Assembly (NCBI RefSeq): GCF_030052815.1
Contig: NC_079498.1
Location: 65,644,992 to 65,708,991, forward strand
Direction: 5' to 3'
DNA length: 64,000 nucleotides
Source: Hevea brasiliensis
Lineage: Eukaryota > Streptophyta > Magnoliopsida > Malpighiales > Euphorbiaceae
In this document: in pieces, positions 23,201 to 35,243 of the stretch
Layout: the number at the start of each line of letters is the position of its first letter
How positions within the stretch are numbered: position 1 is the stretch's first letter
Made by a program: the position numbers and the translations under genes
The notes under the pieces: model-generated
Seen by the model: only the letters and a program-made list of their open reading frames with translations
The model's database searches: none
What the model was told of the DNA's origin: nothing

Positions 23201-23455
23201 GGAGTGTTTTTAATAGGTTTTGAAGAATTGTTTTTTCAATTTATAGCCGGCATTCTACCGGATTTTCTGTAAAATTTACAGACATTCGAATTAATCAAAA
23301 TTTCGATAAATGACATAAATGGTATGAGTTTCACTTAAAAGTCTTTAAATCAATAAATCAAGAACTGTAATTGAAATAAGATAAGATAACGTGCTCCGGC
23401 ACACTATATGACATGCCTTGCTTGAATACACTGTAAACGGGTAAGAGGTGTCACA
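20265..23455 (+). mobile_element. Solo LTR, 3.19 kb, unclassified gypsy-like family
   Basis: Starts TGTAACGCC, ends AGGTGTCACA, and is bounded by perfect 5-bp duplications CAAAT at 20260-20264 and 23456-23460. There is no gag-pol, primer site or second LTR, so it is a recombination product. Its last kilobase resembles 1-995. It holds a palindrome near its 5' end (20303-20347) and a 5S box-C-like motif (20428-20480). The open frames inside it (for example 22431-22643) are short and not gene-like. Confidence 0.85.
20428..20480 (+). promoter_or_regulatory. 5S rRNA box C-like motif in the solo LTR
   Basis: GGTTAAA, then a spacer, then GATGGGTGACCTAACGGGAA. The 5S gene has GGATGGGTGACCTCCTGGGAA in the same order after GTTAAGCG. 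Similarity is limited to about 50 bp, so descent from 5S is possible but not proven. Confidence 0.45.
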
Positions 23456-23460
23456 CAAAT

Positions 23461-23994
23461 ATATAATTTACATTCTTTTATATAGTTAATGCAATTTTTT
23501 TCCTAAAAATTGAGAGTTACCTTTCAAATCTTCAGTATAAGTGATTAGCGGTTGTTTTATCCATTTATTTTTTATTTGCTTTTTTTTTTCTTGCATTAGA
23601 ATATTTTTTTGTTTTAAGTAAATAATAATTTTTTTTCAACTGAAAAATATAAAAAATACATGAAAAATAGAATTATATTAAAAATTTAAATGCAAGTAAG
23701 AATAATTAGAAATATTAGTTGAAATCAATTTAAAAAATAGAATGTATTTAATAATTTGGCTAATGAATCAAATGTTAAAATAGTCCAAATTTGTAATATC
23801 ATATTAGGCAGTAATTTAGTATTATTCAATTTATTTAACTAGTAGCATCAATAAATTTTAAATTATTTTTATAAATAAAATAATTTTACTATATTTTAAA
23901 TAAAGTAATTACATAAATTAATTATAATTTATGTGTAAAAAGAATTAAAGAATGTTTTTCTTAAATAATTATACCATAAATTAATTTAAAAAAT

Positions 23995-24056
<62 letters not shown>

Positions 24057-24215
24057 GCAAATGTGAAACAATGTGATACCAATTTAAAGTTATCCATAAT
24101 TTTAAAACATTCATTAAATTTAGCTTAGCTTTTTTAATTTTTATTTTGTTAGAAATTAACATTTAATTGTTTTTCTTTTTTAATTTTATTTTATTGTAAA
24201 CGATGTAGTTTAAAA
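23461..24215. other. AT-rich spacer upstream of BTF3
   Basis: AT-rich with no gene. It contains a perfect (TA)n microsatellite at about 23998-24052. Nothing else is recognisable. Confidence 0.6.
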
Positions 24216-24217
24216 TC

Positions 24218-24245
24218 AAAACGAGGTCGTTTTAGATGTAGGGTT
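24218..24245 (+). promoter_or_regulatory. Candidate BTF3 promoter elements: palindrome and telo-box
   Basis: AAAACGAGGTCGTTTT (24218-24233) is a palindrome with a two-base centre. TAGGGTT (24239-24245) is a telo-box in reverse orientation, an element common upstream of plant genes of the translation machinery. Both lie just before the pyrimidine-rich stretch taken as the 5'UTR. The functional role is inferred. Confidence 0.4.
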
Positions 24246-24249
24246 ACAA

Positions 24250-24411
24250 CCCACTCTTGAAAAACCCCTTTAACACCTCTCTCCACTTATCCTCATCTGC
24301 AGCCGCTCGCGGTCTCGCTGTGTGTTTCCATCGGCTCGCTCTCATTTTTCATTTCACCCCCTACCTTCCGTTCCTGCAGCCTACCCACCTGTCCTCTGTA
24401 AGATTGCATAG
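24250..24411 (+). other. BTF3 5'UTR exon (probable)
   Basis: A C/T-rich, less AT-rich stretch ending in a donor at 24412 (ATAG|GTACG). A second good donor, CT|GTAAGA at 24398, is also possible. The coding ATG lies directly after the acceptor at 25719, so a 5'UTR exon and intron are required. The transcription start is not determinable here. Confidence 0.5.
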
Positions 24412-24799
24412 GTACGATTTCTTTGTTTCTTCTTTTCTATTCTTCTTTGAATTTTCATATGAAACTGGTATTCAATTCTTCGAGGTTAACTCAGGCGCAC
24501 ACCCATTTGAGTAGGGCACACCCCCATTTGAGTAACATTGTTGTCGAGTCCCGGCATTAGTCCAAAAAGCTGGGAACTTTTCCCCAGGAAGTTGTAAATT
24601 CACTCTTGTTTCGTAATTTTTCAATTTCCCTTTCTTAATAAGAAATTATATCTGTTCATTGTATGTTAAGATATTTTCTTAGACATATGTTTGTGTTTTA
24701 TGTATCTTCGATATACAGATTATTGGCTCCTAATTAATTGTAATTAGTTTAATATTGATGTGTGGTGATGATTTTGGTTTCCGGGATGTGATGATTATT

Positions 24800-25225
24800 T
24801 CCCTTAAAACACTTACAATGGAGAGAAGAGAAAAGAAAAGGAAAGAAATTGAATCTCTCCAATTTCTCTAGTGTGGACAATAAACAGAGAAGATAAAGGA
24901 GGATAAATAAGGAGAAAGGAGGATAAATCTGATTTCCCGATTTCTCTTTTTTCTCTCCAAATATTTCACTCCAAATTGGAGGAAAATGAGGGGAAATGTG
25001 AGAATAATTATTAAAATTATTTAAATGTCCTTATTCCATAGTTAGACATAAGAAAAATTGAGGGCAAAATAGTTTTTTCCTTCTTTTCTTTTAAGAGAGA
25101 AATTGTACCATTTTAATAATCTATCCAAGCAAGGAAGCATTTGCTTTCTTTTCTTTTCTCTTCGTTTCTCTTGTTCAATTTCTCCTCATTTCTCTTGCAC
25201 AATTAAGGATCCAAACAAGAGGTTA
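24800..25225. repeat. Purine-rich/pyrimidine-rich fold-back region in the BTF3 leader intron
   Basis: The left part (24822-24990) is rich in GAGAAGAGAAAAGAAAAGG-type sequence; the right part (25140-25200) is its approximate complement (TTTCTTTTCTTTTCTCTTCG, CAATTTCTCCTCATTTCTC). The right edge reads AAGGATCCAAACAAGAGG, the style of a Tourist-like MITE end. No target duplication was fixed. Confidence 0.4.
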
Positions 25226-25537
25226 ATCTTAATTAGAGTAAAGGTTATATGTATATTTAATCATGCTTGATACATGTATGCTAGAAACCCAACCTTTCTG
25301 TTAAACATAAGCCAAATTTGTTATTATAGTGATGCATTCTCATGCTTCTAATCCATAATCTTATAGATTCTTCACAAAACACTATCCATATCTGAGTATC
25401 CTTGGGTTCAAGTAACTATGAGTAGTAGATCACTTCTTTGGTAAATGGAACTAAAACCATACTAATGAACTGCTGTGAGTGTGAGCAGATGGGGCCTTCG
25501 ATTTTGGGTTGTTTCCTCTCCTTCCCAACACCACCAC

Positions 25538-25580
25538 CCCCCCCCCCCCCCCTCCCACCCTCTCCTCCTCCTCCTCCTCT
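25538..25580 (+). repeat. Poly-C and CTC-rich run in the leader intron
   Basis: A run of about 18 C followed by CTCC repeats, lying about 140 bp before the coding start. Confidence 0.9.
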
Positions 25581-25719
25581 ATCTAAATGCTGCATTGCCA
25601 GGAAGTCTCTAAGTTATATGCAGCTAATGTCCTTTGGTTACTTTTTCTTAATGTTGTAGTTAATTGTTTGTAATCGGTCAATGTGATATAATTTTTTTTT
25701 ATTCCTTAATTTTATGCAG

Positions 25720-28700
25720 ATGAATAGGGAGAAGCTTATGAAGATGGCTGGTGCAGTTCGCACTGGTGGGAAGGGCAGCATGAGAAGGTGGGAAGTGTAT
25801 TCTGATTTCTAGCTTGGAATTTATCTCACAATGTATGCCATATCAAGTTTTACGAAAGCAGCTTAAAGAAAAAAGAAGCATAACAGCTGTAAAATTATCA
25901 AGGCTAGTGCAGCTATTCAGCTGAATGTGATAGTGAATGGATTCTTTGTATTGTGTTTTTATATTCTTGCTCCATCTGAACTTCTCTGACATTAATTGTA
26001 CCATTTTAGTACTGTTCAAATGGTATTGTCAATGATTTGGCGCTGGTATGGTGTCATTGATGCATGTCTGATGTCTTACAATGCATGGCAACTTTAATAT
26101 CATTTACGTTGACTTCAGATTTAAGTTCTGTCAACTTTTGATTTTTGCCAATGTTATTTTAACCTATGTTGAGTTTCTGTTATTGCTTGGTTGCAAGTTT
26201 TCTTTTAAATCTTTGCTTCTTACCACAGAAAGAAGAAGGCTGTACACAAGACTACTACTACAGATGACAAAAGGCTCCAGAGCACGCTGAAGAGAATTGG
26301 AGTGAATGCTATTCCTGCAATTGAGGAAGTCAACATATTCAAGGATGATATAGTTATCCAGTTTGTAAATCCCAAAGGTGAAGCCGCACTCTGCACATGG
26401 ATTGATTTATTCACATCTTTCACGCCGCTCATGGTAGAATATCTTTTACATTTTTATTGCAGTTCAAGCATCCATTGCTGCCAATACATGGGTTGTTAGT
26501 GGATCTCCACAGACCAAGAGTATGCTTCTAATACTTGTATCGCCTTTAGACATTACATGATTATTATTTCAATAGCTTGTATTTGCTGTTAGGGGTGGCC
26601 ACGGTTTAGGAATTGCCGGTTACGGTTTCCTGAACCGCCGTTCAGGTTCAATGAAATCATGAACCTGAACCAAACTGTTAGGGGATTTTTTGGGAGACGG
26701 TTCCTGGATCGTTGGTTTCGGTTCAAGCTTTGATTTAAACGGTTTGAAGGGCGGTTCAAAAAAGAATGGTTCAAAATGGTTTGAAGGACGGTTTGGAAGC
26801 AGTTTAGGGGCGGTTTAACGGTGACTTAGACAAAAAAAATTAGAAAAAAATTTTATTGGTTCGAAATTTAAGTTATATTTGTAAAAATATTTTAATTTTT
26901 CTTAGAAATCTTTCAATCAAAATAAAATAAGAAAAAAGAGAATGAAAATAATTTATCTTTAAGAAAAATTTAATAAGCAAATGCTTGAACTTAATTAAAA
27001 ATTATAGATGAAATTAATTTTTTTTCTAAGAAATTAGAAAAAAGTGTATGAACTTAATTTTGCTTATGTATTCCTTTAGGATTTAGAGGACTCAAAATTT
27101 CTAGTTCTATTGCTTGCCTTTTTTTAAAAATTATATGATAATTGATAATTAAAAAAGTATAAAAAAGAAAAAAAAATTAAAATAGAGGGTATTAAAAATT
27201 TTATTGAGGATATAAAATAATAACAGAGTAATTGAGATAGTATTGAAAATTTCAGTGAGCAAATAAAATAATAAAGTAGGAAAATTGAGAGAGTACTAGG
27301 AATTAAAAGGAGTGTGGAAAATAATTGTTTAGAGAATTTGAGAGAAATTGAAAAAGTATTAAGATTTAAAGAGAGTGTAAAGAATAATTGTGTCAAGAAC
27401 TAATGATATATATAAATGAATTAGGAGTGGGGTGAGGTGTTTATTGAATTCTTTTGTATTTAAATCGCCGGTTTGGTCCGATTCAGAACCGTCGGTTTAA
27501 TTCGGTTTGGAATCGTCGATTCATGGTTCCTGGAAAATATGAACCTGAACCAAATCATAGAAGGACAATTTCGGTCCAGTTCGAAACAGGTTTCGATTTT
27601 GACTGGTTTTGGTCCGGTTTCAGAACCGGTTCGGTTTCGGTTTGAAACTGAACCGTGGCCACCCCTATTTGCTGTTATAATTTTGTCTGTTAATGATATA
27701 TACTTGTGCCATGCCCTCAAAGCTAGGAAGGTTAGCAACATTATACAGGCCAAGATGAAATAGTGTTGTCAAAAGGGCTAGGCGCCCTTAAGGCGAGAAG
27801 GTTCTCTATTGCCTAGGCACTTGCCCAAGCAAAGTGAGGCATTAATTTATTTTAAAATAATAAATAATTAAATATAAGATGTAAAAAGTCTTACATATTA
27901 CATAATCAATAAATTGCCAAATTTCATTCATTATGTCATGCAAACTCAAAATCCTATTTATCTAGTCATCTTGTAGATGCTAAAAGGTGAAAACAAATCA
28001 AGTTAGCTTTTCTCATTCTCAATTTTTTTTTTTAAATTTCTTGCCTTTTTCTCACCTAGGGGTGCCTGATGATGCCTCGCTTGGGCGCCTAGGCAGTGCT
28101 TAGTTGAAGATGCTTTGCTTGGAGCCTTCCCAGGTGAGGTGCCTAGATTTTGCCTCGTCCAGGAGGCTAGGCAAGCGCCCGGGTGCCTCGTGACAACACT
28201 GAGATGAAAGAATAAAAATTATAATTAGAAAGTCATCAAAGTTGATACTGAAAAAAAGTGAAGACAAAGAAGATGGTTTCTGACAGTATTGAGTTGTTTA
28301 ATAACATCAAGTAGGACAGTTAGTAAATGTTCAGGTGAAGTCAAAAACTAATACAGGAAAAATCAGAAAGATTTCTTTAAAATAAGTGATAAAAAAGGAA
28401 GATGAAGCAAATAAGGTTTGACCGTATATGGCTGTTTTATAGTCGTATTTCTGCACCCCATTGATGTCATGAACGGTATTTAGGGAATACTTTTGGCAAA
28501 TTTGAAGTTAATTGATCAATGAGTTCAGTTTATTTGAAGAAACAAAAATAAGTTATGGAACTCTAATGAAATTTCTTGTGAAATACATCACTTTAGAATT
28601 CTTTGTGCCCATAGTTATTAAAGGTGCAAGGCACATTAAGCCTCAAGAGGTCTTGGAGCCTAGGTGCAAGGCACAGGTAGGTGAGAAAAGAATACAACAG

Positions 28701-30703
28701 TTCATATTAACAGCATGAAATAATTAGAATTCTTCTGATTATTTAGCTAAAAATTATTTTTAATAGACAATATAAGCATAATAGACAATCATCAATTCAT
28801 GCAAATTAGTTTAATGGTTAATGGATTATTCTAAAAAGAAAGGTGAGAAAAAAGAGAGGCAGCAAATGCAGGCTGAAGAAAAGGGAGTGAGAAAAGGAGA
28901 AAAACAAAAGAAAAAAGGGACAATCAGAGGCAACTAGATGGATTGAAGAAAAGGGAGTGAAGAATAGGATAGGCTTAACAAATTTAAAAAAAAAAAAACC
29001 TCTTGTGCCTTTTTTTCTCTTTTATTTTTTTTTATTTGTTTATTTTTTGACTTGGTACACATGATTTCATGGTAAGTTCACTTATAAAGTAACAAGTTTT
29101 TGAAATTGAATGTACTACTTTCCTAATTTTGAGCTGATACATACATCTTTCACATACAAACATTGGAAACCTATATCAAGAAATAAGTGAATGGTAATCT
29201 TAATTCTAAGAGAGACAATTACCTTAATTGACTTGGTTTCTATTATTGTAATTTCTCTTATAGGTGGCATTCCTATGTTTGGTTTGCATGGGAATATTGT
29301 TTTCCCAGGAAAGTTACTTCATGAACTGGTGGTTCCCACCACAACTTTCCCATCCTAAAGGTTGGGAAAGTTACATCCCCATGGGAATGTTATGTTAGAA
29401 AAATTATATAAAAAATATTGTCCTTAATTACAATTATGTTTGGACCAACATAAAGCATTATAAGTATTATTTGTTATATAATAACAAGACTATATATTTT
29501 TTCATCTTTTGGAAAAAAAGCAATGTACACTTTTTTTTTCTAATGATATTAAAATCTTGCGTTGAATTTGATTCAACTTAAAAATTTCATACATTTTGTA
29601 TTCCATCAATCACGTAATTAAATATTAATTTAAAAACTTATAGATTAACAACTTAGGTAAATAAAATGAATTCATGTTAGAGGTACTATAGTAATTCATT
29701 ACACTTTTTTGTTTAATTTTATTTATTGACCTGCAAAATATTTCAAAGAAACTTATATTCTAATAAAAAATGATAGTGTCATTTTCCTTGAATCTATTAC
29801 CTGGAAATCCACCTGGGAAGTGATTTTAGATGGGAATGTAGAATTCTGGTAGCTAAAAGCCCTTGTAACATAATTTGTGATCATTTGACGAATCCCTATG
29901 ATTTCACTCTCAATAGAAATTCAATTCAACAGTGCAGATTTTACAAGGAATTAAGTAAATGGTAATCCCAACTCTAGGAGAGACGATTGCCTTGGTTGAC
30001 ATAGCTTCTAACAATGCACTGTCTCCTATTAGATAGTTTATTGTTATTTGACAAATCCCTATGATTTCACTCCAATGGAAAGTTAATTAAATAGTGAAGA
30101 TTTTCAAATCAAATAACAATTGAAAGAAAAAAGAAAAACACATTTGCAGCCTTAAATCTCATAGAGGCTTGCCTAGGCATGCGCCTCAGGAGGGTCACCA
30201 ACTTTTGGTGTTTGAGGCGATATGGTTGTGGCCTGTGCACCTTGCACCTGAGCCTTGATGCACACCTCATTTAGTAACTATGTGCTGCCCCTAAAGTCTT
30301 GTTAACATCAGAACTCAAACCACACGTAATCCTGAAGAGACAAAAGCTTTTAGCATTCTCCTGAACATTGATATCCATTTCATTGTACCAAAATGATTGG
30401 TTACAACAGTATGTTTATAAAGAGATTCTTTAAATACCTTATTCTTACTGGAATTGGAATCCTTGGTAGGAAATTGATGCAAACAGTCAATTTTTTTTTT
30501 AAATTATTTGATATAAGAAATGCAAAATTTGTTGTTATTTAGAAAATTTGTGGGAATTTTCTTTTTAGGATTTGTTTGCTTCCTGTTAATGTGTAGTAAG
30601 AATTCTCTTATTTGGTTAACTAATTCTAATGGGATAACTACACTTACAATTTAAATTGTTGTAGGCTTGATGATAGAATTAGTTTGAAAGCATATCTGCC
30701 TGT

Positions 30704-30742
<39 letters not shown>

Positions 30743-32351
30743 TCCTTCTTTTGCAGTTATTCCTATTTTCCTTAATTCAGTATTCCTATTTTCCTTAATT
30801 CAGTTTTCTTCTTGGATTCTGATGGTGCTATTCTTTTGTCAAGCATTCAGATATTCAAGAATCCTAAATCAACTTCGCATAAAAAACCCTTTTTTTCTTT
30901 GAAGTCAATTCTAAAATTTCTCATTTATCAATCCCTAATCTGCTGCAGACACCAAACAGATCAGTTTGAACCTGCATATGATTTTGCATGTTGACGAAGG
31001 AAAGCCTAAATAAAATCACACAAAGAAAAAAATTGAGGGTGTGTTTACATGTGAAAAAACTAGAGCAGTTTTCTGGAAAATTTTTTCAAGAAAACTGAAA
31101 AGTGCGATCAAATGTAAAATTTTTCAAACTTGAAAACTAAAAATTAATTTTCCAGTTCTCTAAATTACAAGTATAAACATGGAAGCTCCTCTATGTTTTC
31201 TTTGTTCTTTGTCTTGGGTTGTGGTTTCAATCCCAGACTCAAAGCACACCCTTTTCAAATTTTTCTTTTTATTGTCTTCCTATTAAGCTATTTGAGTTTC
31301 CTACAAGTTTGGGCCCTTCTTTTTTTCTTTCTCAAGTTGCAATGTTTGGTTTTACGAGTTTTTTTTTTCTTTTTATTTTTATTTATTAGTTTCATTTTTC
31401 CTTTTCATTTTTAGTTATTAAGTGTCCATAATAATATTCTTTTTTTTTTTTTTAAGTATAGTGCCTTTTATTTACATTATAATAATTTTAACTTAATGAA
31501 AATCCCTAATAAATGAATTAATAAATCTTTTTAATAGAAAAATAACATTCATTTTTCAATTGTTTCGTTTCAAGTTCATTTGTGTTTACTCTTTTGTGAA
31601 AAGTAATTGTGAAAAGATAATTAGAAAAATCCATGCTTTAATTATAAATCCATACTTACGATTTCAACAAATGAACATGTAATCGAAGTTTTCCATAGAA
31701 AATGAAAAGTTTGAAAATTTTCAGTAGAAATCAGAAATCTGTTTTGGACTAGCAAACAGACCCTGAGATTCTCAAATCCAAAGCAAGAATTTTGGCACCT
31801 GTTTTCGTCTATTTCCAAAAATCTATAGACTATATAATTTTATCTGAATCCTAAAATTGCGGAAACATTGTATCAAAGTGCTTTATGATGTCTCTCTAGT
31901 AGCCATGATGAAATCTAGACCCCAATTCTAAATTTCCAAGTCTAAACATTCCCGGATCCCAAGTTGTTTGCAATTTAGCTTATATTGCTTTGGATATAAT
32001 GAGTATTCACTTTCTTCTTCTCCTTCTTCTTCAGAATTGCAGGATATTCTCCCTCAAGTTCTCAGCCATTTGGGTATGCACATTCAAATTTTTGCTATAA
32101 AGTAAATTTTTTGGATTTGTAATTTGGTACTTGACTGTCATGTGCTAACTCTATTTTCTAACTGCTGATCTATAGGTCCTGATAATTTGGACAACTTGAA
32201 GAAGTTGGCGGAGCAGATCCAGAAGCAGGCACCAGGTGCAGGTGCTACAGCAACCACAGCACAAGTGGATGATGATGATGAGGTGATCCCAGATCTTGTG
32301 GCTGGGGAGACATTTGAGGCTGCTGCAGAAGAGGGTAATGCTGCTGCGTAG
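25720..32351 (+). CDS. BTF3: BTF3 / nascent polypeptide-associated complex subunit beta
   Basis: Encodes a 162-residue NAC beta subunit, which pairs with NAC alpha at the ribosome exit tunnel and contacts nascent chains in the cytosol. Coding exons are 25720-25787, 26229-26377, 26463-26519, 32035-32073 and 32176-32351. All have GT-AG introns, phases match at every junction, and the total of 489 nt is 162 codons plus stop. The start [19 protein letters not shown] and the basic RRKKKAVHK ribosome-contact motif are typical. The NAC domain follows ([54 protein letters not shown], then [17 protein letters not shown]). The C-terminus is acidic ([17 protein letters not shown]). Length equals the plant family norm. 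The intron after 26519 is 5.5 kb and full of transposons. No disabling change is visible, so the gene is probably active. Confidence 0.96.
26590..27667. mobile_element. Non-autonomous hAT-like element in BTF3 intron
   Basis: Perfect 17-bp terminal inverted repeats TAGGGGTGGCCACGGTT, flanked by perfect 8-bp duplications TTTGCTGT (26582-26589 and 27668-27675). Eight-base duplications with a TAGGGGTG end are the hAT signature. Both subterminal regions are crowded with CGGTT/GGTTCA-type repeats, often in opposed orientations. The middle is AT-rich and encodes no transposase; open frames (27454-27763) are repeat-derived. Confidence 0.85.
27761..28201. mobile_element. hAT-like MITE (441 bp) in BTF3 intron
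   Basis: Terminal inverted repeat AGTGTTGTCA / TGACAACACT, with 8-bp duplications AGATGAAA at 27753-27760 and 28202-28209. Subterminal parts carry many GCCTAGGC / AGGCGCC-like repeats. Non-coding. Confidence 0.8.
28612..30280. mobile_element. Possible hAT-like non-autonomous element, 1.67 kb
   Basis: Ends TAGTTATTAAAGG and, inverted, TAGTTACTAAATG. Both ends continue into GGTGCAAGGCAC / GTGCACCTTGCACC and CCTAGGC-type repeats. Flanks TGTGCCCA and TGTGCTGC match only in part. Inside are a diverged direct duplication (29170-29240 and 29950-30010, sharing AGTAAATGGTAATC and AGGAGAGACGATTGCC type phrases) and GGGAAT-rich stretches near 29280-29390. Confidence 0.45.
30705..30740 (+). repeat. (CT)n microsatellite in BTF3 intron
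   Basis: About 36 bp of uninterrupted TC repeats, followed by a duplicated CTATTTTCCTTAATTCAGT phrase. Confidence 0.95.
31037..31763. mobile_element. PIF/Harbinger-like element (727 bp) in BTF3 intron
   Basis: Ends GGGTGTGTTTACATGT and, inverted, GGGTCTGTTTGCTAGT, with a 3-bp TGA on each side (31034-31036, 31764-31766). This is the TNA duplication and GGGTNTGTTT end style of Tourist/Harbinger MITEs. The terminal match is imperfect and the three-base duplication is weak evidence, so the call is moderate. Confidence 0.55.
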
Positions 32352-33835
32352 GGAGATATAAAGGTATTTTGTGGTATTTTATATACTTCCTATGTTTTTG
32401 TAGTTGTAACGTTGATTGTTTATCGTATGTTCTAGAGACACCAGATGATTTGTTTTTTTTATCCAATTTATATTTGAGAAATTTCTGATTGGTTGTTAGT
32501 TTACCATATTGGTGCCTGTCATCAATTTTATATCACCGTATAGACCGCTGTAGATCTTAAAAAATTATTGTTCTTCCTGTTTAAGCCACCAAGACAAGTG
32601 CAGTACATTAAAAGATTGGTTGGATTATCAAATGAATGGAATTTAATTTGGCCCCTTAAATTTGGTCTAATTTTTATTGTATTTTTTGACTAATGGACTT
32701 TCCAACTATTATTTGCGGTCAACTGATTTTGACGCATTCTCTCCTAGACAATCTCTTTTCTTTAACTATACAAATAACAAAATAAAATCCAAGAAAAACA
32801 ATAAAATGAGAACTGAAACGACACAAATAACTAGATCAAACTGATTATCCCCGCTCGTTTTACAACCAAGAGAAATTGTATAACCTGAAGAATTGATTTT
32901 CCCACCTGCGTTCAGGTTAACATTAAACACCATGGGATTAAGCAGTATTTGATGCCGGTCGGAAATACGAAGACTTTGAGGATTTAATGTGTGGAACATG
33001 CAATACGCAAGATGGTTGGTTATGACTTGTGATGAGGTCGGTGGGTTCCCCATTGTAAAACATTTAATGGTTAAGTTGGTTCCTGTTCTAAGGATATGAA
33101 GTCGGCATAAGGATCAGAGATGCAAGAACCTAAAAGAGTATCTCCCCTTGTTTGAGCCTTTGTCTCTTCTATTTATATTGGCTAGGCGACATGGTGATTG
33201 GATGGGATATAGTGATTGAAGCAATTGTAATTATGTGATTGCATAGCTTCGGCATGGCTAAGCTCGCTTGGAGTTTGATCGTTGAAATGATGGGACTTTT
33301 GGTATATGCTCCTTTGTGGGGATTTCTTAGGGAATCCCCAATGAGCTTTATGTAGCATCAACAGCAGAGGTCCTACTAAGATCAACGCTTGACCATGTGA
33401 GCTGTATTGATTATGTCTTGATTCCTATGACCTTTCTTGGCTCATGGTCATCCCGGCGGAATAGCAAGAAGATGCCTCAAATTGTATTAATTTGGATCGA
33501 CGAGTGACACATGTAAATATCTCGACGGTAAGACTTATTTTAGACCATATCATTTGTCCCTCCCTAAAGTTTGATTTGAGAGATTGATCTCATATTTGCA
33601 TTTCCTTGATCGTAGTTTGGACACATTCGCTAGTTCTAGGTTGATGAATTCTTGAGGTAGTTAACATGCTTGCATATTATTCGTTTAATTCTAGAGTATC
33701 TTAAGACACAAAGATGGCTTCTTCCTCGAGGGAAGTTTCTCGAACAAATATCTAATGTTGATGAATTTTATTTGTTTTGTCATTGGTTGTTAGATCTTGT
33801 GACAATCGTCTTATGGGGGCTTTTTTTAACCTCAT
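32352..33835. other. BTF3 3'UTR and downstream spacer
   Basis: The first 150-200 bp are the likely 3'UTR; no clear AATAAA signal was seen. The remainder has no recognised gene. Open frames at 32766-33053 and 33182-33385 on the minus strand lack domain features and start/splice support. Confidence 0.5.
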
Positions 33836-33853
33836 TGTAACAACCCACGCTTA

Positions 33854-34161
33854 GGGGCAGAGCCAAGAGTGGGCCAAGAGGGCATTTGGCCCTTGAAATT
33901 TTAAAATTTTTTAAAGATTTAATGGTAATTTTTAAATTTTTTTTTTCTATTGTTGTATTAAATTTTGATGAAAATGAGATCTTAAGGGTTTTAAAAACTT
34001 TAAGTGAGTTTAATAATAATTTTATATAAATTTTATTTTATAGTTATGAAATAATTCTCATCATTAGTTAATTAATTCCTTCAATCAACATCTAAATAAT
34101 TTATTAACAAATCATATATTTTATTTAAGCCTCTCTATACTAAAATTTTGGATCCGTCACT
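33854..34161. mobile_element. Small TIR-like element, 308 bp
   Basis: Flanked by ACCCACGCTTA (33843-33853) and ACCCACACTTA (34162-34172), an 11-bp duplication with one mismatch. Ends GGGGCAGAGCCAAG and, inverted, AGTGACGGATCCAAA are only partly complementary. The interior is AT-rich. The long duplication would fit a Mutator-like MITE. Confidence 0.6.
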
Positions 34162-34693
34162 ACCCACACTTAGTCTGCTATTATTGGTTGGGTAGACATA
34201 AGATCATTGGAATTGTAGCAATTTTACACCTATACTTATAATTGGCAAAAGGGCCCACATAACCATGGCAATACATACCTGTCTTTGTAACAATATGGAT
34301 CATAGGCCATAACATAACTATATGTAGTACGACTAGGGCTCTTGTCCAGTCTTACAATTAAATATAATAATCTTCAGCTTCCACTACAATATAACTAAAA
34401 GGCAAAGCACAATCCAATATCAATATACATTTTATAGAATGCACAATAAGATACATCTTGTTTAAACTTCACTTTTCTGTCCCTACTAATTGGAGTTCGG
34501 TCTCTATCTATTAGAATCTTCTCTTGAGTTGGGAGTCTTGGTGAACATAGGTATTAAAAGCACCTATATATAAAATTCAAGCATGTGATGCAAAACATAC
34601 ATATGATTTGACATCGATCAATTAATCAATCGAATTGAGGTAGTCATGTCACCATTGATTCCATTAACATAACATTTGTTGCATTGCCAATGG

Positions 34694-35243
34694 TAGGGGA
34701 GAGCAGTTTTCGGTTTAAACAGAAAAATCGAACCGAACCGATTCAATTCGGTTCAATCGGTTCGGTTTTAAAATTCAATCGGTTCGATTTTAAAATTCAA
34801 TCGGTTCGGTTCGATTTATAATTTGATAATTTCGGTTAATCGGTTCGGTTATTTCCATAAAAAAAATAAAAAAATCGAACCGAACCGAAATTATTAATAT
34901 ATATATAGGAAATCAAAGAAAATCGAACTGAATTGAATTGAATCGAATCGAACCAAACCAAAATCAAAGAAAATCGAACCGAATCTTAAGATTTTTTAGT
35001 TTTGATTTCTATTTTTTTTGTTTTTATGTTTTTATTATTTAGATTTAATGTTAAAAATATGAAATTTTATAAATTTTGGTTTGATCGGTTTAAAATCGAA
35101 CCGAACTGATATTTATCGGTTTGATTCGGTTCGGTTTTCTCTTATTAATAGGTCGATTCGGTTTTTAAAATTTTTAATTTTCAGTTTTTGGTTTTATCGG
35201 TTTGGTTCGGTTCGAAACCAAATCGACCATTTGCACACCCCTA
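34694..35243. mobile_element. hAT-like MITE with CGGTT-rich arms, 550 bp
   Basis: Begins TAGGGGAGAGCAG and ends GTGCACACCCCTA-like sequence. Flanks GCCAATGG and GCCAAGGG are an 8-bp duplication with one mismatch. Both arms are dense in TCGGTTCGGTT / AACCGAACCGA repeats, so it is related in style to 26590-27667 and 46300-46557. Confidence 0.7.

Noticed and set aside
26581..27677. Mutator-like element with 10-bp duplications ATTTGCTGTT
   Set aside because: The ten-base reading depends on trimming the terminal T and A. TAGGGGTG ends with 8-bp TTTGCTGT are a better fit to hAT.
27454..27763. Open frames of 63-97 codons on both strands
   Set aside because: Generated by the CGGTT-type subterminal repeats of the hAT-like element.
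30684..31414. Short Leu/Phe/Ser-rich frames in the BTF3 intron
   Set aside because: Products of CT and T runs; no start context, splice support or domain.
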